Shown here: piece after piece, positions 6,154 to 13,132 of the stretch
Numbering within the stretch: the first letter of the stretch is position 1
How the letters are laid out: every line of letters starts with the position of its first letter
Program-made: the position numbers and the translations under genes
Notes under the pieces: model-generated
Seen by the model: the letters and a program-made list of their open reading frames with translations, nothing else
Database searches by the model: none
What the model was told of the DNA's origin: nothing
Origin: Muribaculaceae bacterium
Lineage (GTDB): Bacteria; Bacteroidota; Bacteroidia; Bacteroidales; Muribaculaceae
DNA length: 24,142 nt
NCBI GenBank assembly: GCA_009775375.1
Contig: VSPO01000045.1
Location: 1-24,142 of the forward strand
Reading direction: 5' to 3'

Positions 6154-7995
6154 ATGAAACAGACATCTCATATTCTTATGCTCATGCTACTATTATTAGC
6201 TTGTTGCATAACCTCCTGTTCCAACCATAGACAACAGGAGGCACTGAACCGTGCAGAATCATTGATGGAGGCACATCCGGATTCAGCTTTGACTATTCTT
6301 GAAGGAATAGAAAAATCGGAGCTTGGCTCAAAAGAAGAACAGGCTCGATATGCTCTTCTTATATCTATGGCACTCGATAAGAATTATATCGACACAACAT
6401 CATTTGATGTAATACAACCGGCGATTGACTACTATCTCAAAAGTGGAAATCCTACTGAGAAACTTCGTACATACTACTATCAAGGGCGTATCTTTCAAAA
6501 CAAAAAAGACCGGGATAATGCCCTTAATTCCTTTATCAAAGGTATCGACGTATCATCAGACAGTGATGATTCTTTGTCAATAGCGAGAACCCTTGTTGCA
6601 CAAGGAGGACTATACAATGAATTCTACGATTTTGACAGCTATACAGACTGTCACTTAAAAGCCGCTAAAATATATCACGATTTAGCTCTTAGTTGGAACG
6701 AGTTTGACTGTTTACTTAATGCCCTAAATGGGGCAATCGCGTTGGGCAATAAAAACAGAGGAGACAGTCTTTTGTCTATATGTAACAAATTCAGGAATTT
6801 AGACAATGCCCAGAAGCTTGCGCTGGCCAAACATCAATTATCATATGCTTTAAAATTTGGAGATAATCAAAGTATTAGAACCTTGATTGCTAGTGAGGAA
6901 GACAATTCTAACTTCGACCCCAATGGCTTACTCAATCTCGCATTAGCATATAACAAAGTTGGCAAATCTGCAAAGGCAAAGCAATTACTTGATTATGTTA
7001 ATAATGGTCTTGAGTATGATACGCTTAAATATCTGGCAATATTAGTTCCTGTTCTTGAGAATATGGGTGATTATAAGAATGCCTTTACTGTTTATACGGA
7101 ATTCAGTCACAAGATGGATTCCATAAACACATTTAGATTCGATCAAAAATCTAAATCCGTTGACGAGAGACATCAAATAGAACTTAAAGCAGAACAAGAT
7201 GCGAGAGAGAATGCCAAAATTATTTGGAGTTGTATTGCAGGTATTATTTTCCTTATTTTGGTGGTCGTGATTCTGTTCTTGCTATTCCGCAGCAATAAGG
7301 CTCAAAAAGATTTAGCTATTGAACGAGCAAAGATTACTGAACTTGAAAACAAACAATTAAAGTCTGATAATGAAAGGGCTATTCAAGATGCTAAAATAAA
7401 AGAACTTGAAAACGAAAGACTGAAGTCCGAAAAGGATAAGGCTATTCAGGATGCCAAAATCAAAGAACTTGAGAACGAAAATCTTAAATCAGAAAGAGAC
7501 AAAAAAGCATTAGAGGCTGAAAATCTGGCTCATCGTGTTGAGATACTTGAGAATGAGAGTGCGAGTCTGAAGGAATTGATGGATTCGCAAGAAGGATTGC
7601 CGTCAGAAGTTCAAGAAGCCATAAAGGTACGCATTGAGATGTTGAATGCTTTAATGGCAGGATATATAACAAACAATGACCAGTATGAGAAACCATACGA
7701 ATCATGGATTAAAGAGCTTACCGACAATACCGAAGAGTTCATGAACAGCAATCGACTTGCATTTCAAGTTTCACATCCCCGGTTTATTCAGTATTTCGAG
7801 GATCACGACTTAACAATAAGCGAAATCAATTATGTATGTCTTTACGCCATCGGCTTGAGAGGCAAGGAAGTCGGAAACTATATGAAGAAGCGTAGCCATG
7901 TGAATATCAGCAGTGGCATTCGCAAAAAACTCGGCATAGATAAGCATGAGACAAACATCGGCATTTACGTGCGCAAACTCCTAAAAGGATTGTAA
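6154..7995 (+). CDS. Membrane-anchored TPR regulator with LuxR-like DNA-binding domain
   Basis: A 613-residue protein. The N-terminus is a lipoprotein-like signal ending ACCITSC (Cys22), then a TPR-type helical domain starting with the Bacteroidetes phrase EAHPDSALTILEGIEKSEL and running to about 330. One strong membrane helix is at about 354-376 (IIWSCIAGIIFLILVVVILF). It is followed by a coiled coil made of three tandem 21-residue repeats (392-454) and a C-terminal domain (about 540-613) with a LuxR-like pattern, including SGIRKKLGIDKHETN. The layout fits a one-piece sensor: periplasmic TPR, cytoplasmic DNA-binding end. It sits upstream of a peptide operon and may switch it on. Confidence 0.8.
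   Translation: MKQTSHILMLMLLLLACCITSCSNHRQQEALNRAESLMEAHPDSALTILEGIEKSELGSKEEQARYALLISMALDKNYIDTTSFDVIQPAIDYYLKSGNPTEKLRTYYYQGRIFQNKKDRDNALNSFIKGIDVSSDSDDSLSIARTLVAQGGLYNEFYDFDSYTDCHLKAAKIYHDLALSWNEFDCLLNALNGAIALGNKNRGDSLLSICNKFRNLDNAQKLALAKHQLSYALKFGDNQSIRTLIASEEDNSNFDPNGLLNLALAYNKVGKSAKAKQLLDYVNNGLEYDTLKYLAILVPVLENMGDYKNAFTVYTEFSHKMDSINTFRFDQKSKSVDERHQIELKAEQDARENAKIIWSCIAGIIFLILVVVILFLLFRSNKAQKDLAIERAKITELENKQLKSDNERAIQDAKIKELENERLKSEKDKAIQDAKIKELENENLKSERDKKALEAENLAHRVEILENESASLKELMDSQEGLPSEVQEAIKVRIEMLNALMAGYITNNDQYEKPYESWIKELTDNTEEFMNSNRLAFQVSHPRFIQYFEDHDLTISEINYVCLYAIGLRGKEVGNYMKKRSHVNISSGIRKKLGIDKHETNIGIYVRKLLKGL
7327..7515 (+). repeat. Three 63-bp tandem repeats inside the regulator gene
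   Basis: Units at 7327-7389, 7390-7452 and 7453-7515 each encode 21 residues, or three heptads, of the form AKIxELENxxLKSxxxxAIQD. They extend the coiled coil between the membrane helix and the DNA-binding domain in exact multiples of a heptad, so copy-number change would keep the register. Confidence 0.85.
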
Positions 7996-8094
7996 ATTCA
8001 AACCATTCAATGAAAGTATCTCTTCCTGTGCGCCAAATCTAAGACTTTCATAAACACCAACAAGCTACATACCAGCATATTAGCAAAATGACAC

Positions 8095-8140
8095 ATGAAA
8101 CTTTTTGTTCTCTGAATGAAAGTGCCATGTGCTATTTTTG
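8095..8140 (+). promoter_or_regulatory. Activator-type promoter of the short regulator (two 8-mer sites plus -7 box)
   Basis: ATGAAACT (8095-8102), 13 nt, ATGAAAGT (8116-8123), 9 nt, TATTTTTG (8133-8140). The geometry is identical to the promoter at 8707-8752. The two 8-mers start 21 bp apart, two helical turns. Further copies of the 8-mer lie at 8010-8017 and, inverted, at 8044-8051. There is no well-placed -33 box, which suits activation by a bound regulator. Confidence 0.65.
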
Positions 8141-8148
8141 CAATAAAA

Positions 8149-8640
8149 ATGCCTTATCAAAACGTCTTATCATTATCAAAGAGGGGACTTGCATTAAAAG
8201 TCCTCTCCAAATTATTGTATGCTATAGCAGACAATAAGGGCAACAATGAAGAGCTAAAGATTCTTCATCAGAAGATACTCAACGAATCCCTGAATCTTAA
8301 TGAGTTGGCATCCGACTCAGGGAATGACACGTTCCGAATAGAGGAAATACCTTGGGATAGGCTTCTCGATGCGATAACTAACACAAACCCTACTTTAAAG
8401 GTATTCATAAACCTAAACCGGTTCTCGGCTCATGAGATAAGGTATATGTGTGCCTTGATATGTGGGTTGTCCGGGAAAGAATATGAACTTATAACCGGAT
8501 TTAAGAGCCAGTACAACCTTAGTTGGTCAATCCGGCACAAGTTGGGAATGCTCCCCAAGACCACAAACCTACGAAATTATCTCCAAAAACTTTCAGATTG
8601 CAGTTTGCATGAAAGTGGGAGAGACATTGCGCAGAAATAA
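8149..8640 (+). CDS. Short LuxR-like regulator, relative of the TPR regulator's DNA-binding domain
   Basis: About 163 residues from the ATG at 8149. The frame opens upstream at 8116, but that ATG lies inside the predicted operator and before the -7 box at 8133-8140, so 8149 is preferred; the message would then be nearly leaderless. The C-terminal part, FSAHEIRYMCALICGLSGKE followed by WSIRHKLGMLPKTTNLRNYL, aligns with the end of the 613-residue regulator (ISEINYVCLYAIGLRGKEVG, then SGIRKKLGIDKHETNIGIYV). It lacks the TPR, membrane and coiled-coil parts. It could be an amplifier or antagonist of the larger regulator. A third 8-mer copy, ATGAAAGT, lies inside its 3' end (8609-8616). Confidence 0.7.
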   Translation: MPYQNVLSLSKRGLALKVLSKLLYAIADNKGNNEELKILHQKILNESLNLNELASDSGNDTFRIEEIPWDRLLDAITNTNPTLKVFINLNRFSAHEIRYMCALICGLSGKEYELITGFKSQYNLSWSIRHKLGMLPKTTNLRNYLQKLSDCSLHESGRDIAQK

Positions 8641-8706
8641 ATCACCCCCCCTCAATTATATATCATTGATTTACAACATTTTACTTTTGATAAATTTTTT
8701 CAATAT

Positions 8707-8752
8707 ATGAAAGTTTTGTTTTGGAGGATGAAAGTCGCTCATTGTAATTTTG
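8707..8752 (+). promoter_or_regulatory. Promoter/operator of the peptide operon
   Basis: ATGAAAGT (8707-8714), 13 nt, ATGAAAGT (8728-8735), 9 nt, TAATTTTG (8745-8752). A TTTG at 8720-8723 also gives a -33 box with a 21-nt spacer, between the two 8-mers. The repeated geometry shared with 8095-8140 makes it a likely target of the neighbouring LuxR-like regulators. Predicted leader to the ATG at 8784 is about 25 nt. Confidence 0.75.
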
Positions 8753-8783
8753 CAACATCAAAACCAACAAAAATCATATAAAA

Positions 8784-9152
8784 ATGAAAAAATTTTTATC
8801 TCTTATTCTTGTAATGATAGCAGTAACGCTCCCTGTGTTTGCTCAAGAATCAACAAGTAGCTCATCAACCAGACGAGTTGGATTAGAAGTGCGCCAAACA
8901 CAAGAAACGGCCACCACTGTACATCGTGCTCCTATGCGCATTAATATAGAAGCATTTTATAATGAGGGAAGTGGAACTTTGGATATTTGCTATAACGGCG
9001 AAGCAATAGGCGAAGTCTTCCTCTACCTAAATGATAACATTATCGGATATGATTCCGAGCTCAATACATCATTCCAAATTTCGACTCCCGGACTCTATAG
9101 AATAGAAATTATCGGAGAAACTTGGATAGCACAAGGATATATACAAATATAG
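8784..9152 (+). CDS. Secreted DUF3244-like small protein
   Basis: A 122-residue protein with a clear signal peptide (MKKFLSLILVMIAVTLPVFA, cleavage before Gln21), a low-complexity Ser/Thr linker (about 23-48) and a C-terminal beta-sandwich-like domain: PMRINIEAFYNEGSGTLDIC, then GEVFLYLNDNIIGYDSELNT and GLYRIEIIGETW. That resembles the DUF3244 proteins common in gut Bacteroides, whose function is unknown. It is the first gene behind the peptide-operon promoter and would be exported to the periplasm or surface. Confidence 0.7.
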   Translation: MKKFLSLILVMIAVTLPVFAQESTSSSSTRRVGLEVRQTQETATTVHRAPMRINIEAFYNEGSGTLDICYNGEAIGEVFLYLNDNIIGYDSELNTSFQISTPGLYRIEIIGETWIAQGYIQI

Positions 9153-9274
9153 TATAAAGATAACACGAAAGAAGTCGACCTCAATCGTAAGCCGAGCATT
9201 ACTGGATAGAAATGCCATCCTTATTGGATGTAGTGATAATAAACTCAATTCTAACCATTTCAAATTTTCTCCAA

Positions 9275-9469
9275 ATGAAAGAAAATAAGAACGCAAAAGC
9301 AAATCTTATGGCAATTGCAAAAAAGGATACCATCCTTGAGCCCATAAGTTTCGTCGAACTCTCCGAAGTTTTCGGTGGTGGTTCCGACAAAAATACCACA
9401 ACTAAAGAAGAGCCCATAAAAACTCAGCCTAGCGGCTCTGCTGGAGGCGTAGTTTGCTGGTGCTCGTAA
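9275..9469 (+). CDS. Precursor peptide with double-glycine leader and CWCS C-terminus
   Basis: A 64-residue peptide; the start at 9275 is chosen over an upstream in-frame ATG at 9212 because it gives a normal leader (MKENKNAKANLMAIAKKD). The segment ELSEVFGG (28-35) fits the double-glycine cleavage signal of C39 peptidases: Glu at -8, Leu at -7, Val at -4, Gly-Gly at -2/-1. Cleavage would release a 29-residue core, Ser/Thr/Lys-rich and ending SGSAGGVVCWCS. The Trp-Cys-Ser end fits a three-residue cyclophane substrate, or the two Cys could take thioethers; both are inference. The maturase gene follows 75 bp later and a C39 exporter is in the same operon. Confidence 0.75.
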   Translation: MKENKNAKANLMAIAKKDTILEPISFVELSEVFGGGSDKNTTTKEEPIKTQPSGSAGGVVCWCS

Positions 9470-9480
9470 AAATCCGCATC

Positions 9481-9521
9481 GACAGGCTGATGGCTTTAAG
9501 TCGTAAAACTATCAGCCTGTC
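9481..9521 (+). terminator. Hairpin between precursor and maturase genes (attenuator)
   Basis: GACAGGCTGAT (9481-9491) and ATCAGCCTGTC (9511-9521) make a perfect 11-bp stem, followed by a weak T-rich stretch. It lies 12 bp after the precursor stop. A partial terminator at this point would give more precursor than enzyme messages, as in many peptide operons. Confidence 0.7.
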
Positions 9522-9544
9522 ATTCTTTATTAACAATTTAAATT

Positions 9545-10813
9545 ATGGAAAGAAGACTTTACACAATTAGTGAAAGAGGAAATCAATTCTCTTTTGACAT
9601 TGATAATTTCGATATAATTCCCTTTGACATTCATGGCAAAAGTGACGATAATCTTACTTCCGATTGTATGCTCTGGAGTGAAGCTGATTGTCATATAAAA
9701 CCATTAAGGAATCGCCACCTCCACCGTGTAACAGTCTGCGTATCCAATGACTGTAATCTACGATGTAAATATTGTTATGCTCAAGGTGGCAATTATGGAT
9801 TATCTCGCTCACTTATGACAAAAGCGGAAGCAATAAAATTTGTAGATTTCTGCTGCAAATATTATGATAGGATAGACAACATCTTATTCTTCGGAGGAGA
9901 ACCGCTCTTAAATCATAATATAATCTCTTTTATCTGCGATTGTTTTAAGGAAAAAGCAACGAAAGGGACTTTTCCTCTACCTGTTTTTTCCATTATAACA
10001 AATGGTACTATCTGCTCCCAAGAAATAATATCTCTAATTCGTAATCATATCTCATATATAACCGTCAGCATTGATGGCCCCCAAACTATAAATGATGAAA
10101 ATAGAGTCTTTCCAAATGGAATAGGAAGTTATGATAAAATAGCATTATTCATAAAAACATGCAAACAAATATCTCATCTGCATATCCAATATGAAGCCAC
10201 ATATACAATGGCTCATATCATGAACCATATTAGCAAGATAGATATACAACAACACATGGATACAACCTTTGGCATAAAAGGATTTGTTGTCAATGAAGAA
10301 AGTCTTGACCCTAATATTGTACTGAGGGACTTGAAATCAATCACAAAAGACACTCTTATTTCCACAAATTTTGAATGTCTTCCTATGGATTTTTGGCAGA
10401 TAACTGAGATTGTTGTATGCAAGAAACAACATTCTTTCTGTGGTATTCTACATGATAGAATTACTATTTCCACCCAAGGAGATATATTACCATGTCAGAT
10501 GTTATTAGGAACAAAAAATAATATCGTTTCAAATATATGTGACGAATCTGCAACAGATCTGATAAAATCATGTTCTCACACGTTCAAAGACAATATCCTA
10601 TGTAAAAAATGTTGGTGTTTTAAAATTTGCGGAGGCTGCCCGATTAAAAAATTTTATTCAGACAACTTGCGATACAATACACTTCCAGACTATAAATCCT
10701 GTTCACAGACTAGAGCCTGTGTAAGGGAATGTTTGGCAATCCTTTACATGATATATACGGATGATAAGCTTAAACCATTGTTTATAAATAAGGCAAAGGA
10801 GAAATTCTTATAA
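9545..10813 (+). CDS. Radical SAM/SPASM peptide maturase
   Basis: A 422-residue enzyme expected to modify the precursor encoded just upstream. The radical SAM cluster motif CxxxCxxC is CNLRCKYC (Cys70, Cys74, Cys77), followed by Tyr and the typical FFGGEPLLN loop. The C-terminal third carries the SPASM-type cysteine set: FCGILHDRIT...GDILPCQM, then CKKCWCFKICGGC, then SC near the end. Family members form carbon-sulfur, carbon-carbon or ether bonds in peptides. The first 60 residues may include a peptide-recognition element, not recognisable by eye. The next gene starts 10 bp after its stop. Confidence 0.88.
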   Translation: MERRLYTISERGNQFSFDIDNFDIIPFDIHGKSDDNLTSDCMLWSEADCHIKPLRNRHLHRVTVCVSNDCNLRCKYCYAQGGNYGLSRSLMTKAEAIKFVDFCCKYYDRIDNILFFGGEPLLNHNIISFICDCFKEKATKGTFPLPVFSIITNGTICSQEIISLIRNHISYITVSIDGPQTINDENRVFPNGIGSYDKIALFIKTCKQISHLHIQYEATYTMAHIMNHISKIDIQQHMDTTFGIKGFVVNEESLDPNIVLRDLKSITKDTLISTNFECLPMDFWQITEIVVCKKQHSFCGILHDRITISTQGDILPCQMLLGTKNNIVSNICDESATDLIKSCSHTFKDNILCKKCWCFKICGGCPIKKFYSDNLRYNTLPDYKSCSQTRACVRECLAILYMIYTDDKLKPLFINKAKEKFL

Positions 10814-10823
10814 CACATTTCGC

Positions 10824-13130
10824 ATGAAACATATAATTTCACTGATAATCTGTATGATTGCTTCTTTAAACGGCATCCATGCACAGTCTCTTACAGGTCG
10901 TGTAATCGACAAAGACAAAAACGGTATTCCTTTTGCAAATGTAGTTTTGTTAAAAGACTGCTCCTTTATCAAGGGTGTCGTCACAAATGAACATGGTGAC
11001 TTTTTAATTGAGCAGACATCCATCCTACCGGACAGCATCCGAATATCAATGATTGGTTACGAGATTCTTACATTACCAATTCCATTATCCAGAAATTTTG
11101 ATACCATAATATTAAAAGAATCATCTGTGATGCTCAACGAAGTGGTTGTAAAATCATTCCTGCCAAAGACAAGGATATCAGGCAACAGTATGATAACTTC
11201 TGTGGCAAACAGCATCATGTCAACTGCAGGTACTGCCAATGATGTCCTTTCAAAAATACCTCTCGTAAACGGATCCGATGGAAAATACACTGTATTCGGA
11301 CGTGGAGAGGCTATCATTTATATCAACGGCAAAGTGGTCAGTAATCCGTCCGAATTAGATCAATTAAGCTCCTCAGATATTAAATCCGTGGAAGTCATAA
11401 GTAATCCAGGAACCAGTTATTCCGCTGATATTAACGCTGTGATTAAAATAAGGACAATCCCTCCTAAAGGAGATGGTTTCAGTACCTCTGTTTATAATTC
11501 TACGCGTATTGCCCACTATGCAATAAGCACAGACAATTTATCGCTTAAATACCGTAAGGATAATTTGGAAATATTTGCAAACGGATATTTCTATGGAGGG
11601 AAGCGTAAATTCCGCGACGCCAGTGCCATAATCACCTACGGGAACGAAATATTTCAGCAGGACTTCAATGCCAATACCATTGTATCCAGTGCAATTGGAT
11701 TCGGTAAAATAGGCTTTAACTATCAATTAGGAGAGAACCATTCCTTTGGAGCCTATTACGAGGGAGGTTATTCAAAGTCTAAACCCAAAGGCTCGATTGA
11801 CAGCTATACAACCCTTGACAGAAAGCCTTATGAATCTTTCAATCAATATCATTCTGGCTCAGAACTCACACAACCCTCGCACGAGGCAAACATGTACTAT
11901 AACGGTACCATCGGCAATCTTTCCATCGATTTTAACGGCGATTTTATCCAGATAAATAAGCATAAAGATGATACTCAACATGAGATTAACCATAAAAACG
12001 ACGACCGTGAAATCATATTGGACGCCTTTAACAAAAATCGGTTATTGGCAGAAAAATTAGTAATCTCGTATCCTTTATGGAACGGCAAATTGGAATTAGG
12101 GGAGGAATATACCAATTCCTCAATAAGTTATCTAACTAGCTATATAGGCACGGATATTTCCGATGGTGACACTCAGGTTAAAGAAAACAATTTTGCGGGA
12201 TTTACTCAAATTACACAAAAATTTGGAAATTTAAATATAGGTCTCGGAGTCAGATTTGAATACGGCAACTATAAATATTATGACGGGATGAATCATAATA
12301 AGGACATCAATCGGACATACAGAAATCTATATCCGTCATTTTCTCTCTCCTCCCAAGTCAATAATGTCAACTTATCATTTAATATTACAAGCCGAAGCCG
12401 ACGACCTTCCTATCGACAACTTGATGAAACGGTTCAATATGTGAATCGTTATACCTATCAAGCCGGTAATTCATCCTTATCTCCAGTAAGGACGTATACA
12501 GCACAGATAATGGCACAATGGCGATATTTATTCGCCCAGGCATTATATGCCTATGAAAAGAACTCTATCTTTTATACGACCAGACGCTACAACGATGATC
12601 CGCTCATCAAACTTATAGTATTTGATAATATACCCAGTTACCAGAACTTCCAACTCGCCATAGGTGCCCAACCTAAGTTTGGATGCTGGTCTCCAGCAGC
12701 AACGCTGGGTATATTCTGCAATATTTTCACGGAGACATTTCTTGATAAAGAAAAAAAGTTTAACAGCCCTTATTTCTTTCTTAATTGGGATAACGCCATA
12801 TCATTGCCTTACGAATGGATAGTTGACCTTGATTTGATGGCCAGAAGCTCAGGTTTCCGCCAAAACTCATACCTAAAGGCAGCTAGTTATCTCAATCTTG
12901 GCATAAGAAAATCTTTCTTTGACAATAAATTCACCGTTGGATTAACAGCAAACGATATTTTCAACACAAATAATTCGCGGATGATAACTTACAACGGAGA
13001 TATCAAGGTAATCACCAACAACTATCAGGAATCCAGAAATATTGTCGTTACATTCCGATATAATTTCAATACCTCGCGCTCAAAATATAAAGGTACCGGT
13101 GCTGGTAAAAATGAAAAAAATCGTTTATAA
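10824..13130 (+). CDS. SusC/TonB-receptor-like outer-membrane beta-barrel protein
   Basis: A 768-residue outer-membrane protein. Signal peptide MKHIISLIICMIASLNGIHA, then a carboxypeptidase-regulatory-like domain (SLTGRVIDKDKNGIPFANVV, about 21-105), a plug-like domain (about 110-215, with GRGEAIIYINGK) and a long beta-barrel with alternating aromatic strands ending RNIVVTFRYNF. A short tail rich in Lys/Ser/Gly (KYKGTGAGKNEKNRL) follows the last strand. Barrels of this group occur in Bacteroidetes peptide clusters. It may let the peptide cross the outer membrane or take it up; sequence does not decide. Its stop is 2 bp before the ABC gene. Confidence 0.8.
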   Translation: MKHIISLIICMIASLNGIHAQSLTGRVIDKDKNGIPFANVVLLKDCSFIKGVVTNEHGDFLIEQTSILPDSIRISMIGYEILTLPIPLSRNFDTIILKESSVMLNEVVVKSFLPKTRISGNSMITSVANSIMSTAGTANDVLSKIPLVNGSDGKYTVFGRGEAIIYINGKVVSNPSELDQLSSSDIKSVEVISNPGTSYSADINAVIKIRTIPPKGDGFSTSVYNSTRIAHYAISTDNLSLKYRKDNLEIFANGYFYGGKRKFRDASAIITYGNEIFQQDFNANTIVSSAIGFGKIGFNYQLGENHSFGAYYEGGYSKSKPKGSIDSYTTLDRKPYESFNQYHSGSELTQPSHEANMYYNGTIGNLSIDFNGDFIQINKHKDDTQHEINHKNDDREIILDAFNKNRLLAEKLVISYPLWNGKLELGEEYTNSSISYLTSYIGTDISDGDTQVKENNFAGFTQITQKFGNLNIGLGVRFEYGNYKYYDGMNHNKDINRTYRNLYPSFSLSSQVNNVNLSFNITSRSRRPSYRQLDETVQYVNRYTYQAGNSSLSPVRTYTAQIMAQWRYLFAQALYAYEKNSIFYTTRRYNDDPLIKLIVFDNIPSYQNFQLAIGAQPKFGCWSPAATLGIFCNIFTETFLDKEKKFNSPYFFLNWDNAISLPYEWIVDLDLMARSSGFRQNSYLKAASYLNLGIRKSFFDNKFTVGLTANDIFNTNNSRMITYNGDIKVITNNYQESRNIVVTFRYNFNTSRSKYKGTGAGKNEKNRL

Positions 13131-13132
13131 AC

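Noticed and set aside
8116..8148. Upstream ATG for the short LuxR-like regulator
   Set aside because: It coincides with the ATGAAAGT operator copy and stands before the predicted -7 box at 8133-8140, so it would not be in the message.
9212..9274. Upstream ATG extending the precursor peptide by 21 residues
   Set aside because: The extension is hydrophobic and atypical of double-glycine leaders, while the start at 9275 gives a standard leader.
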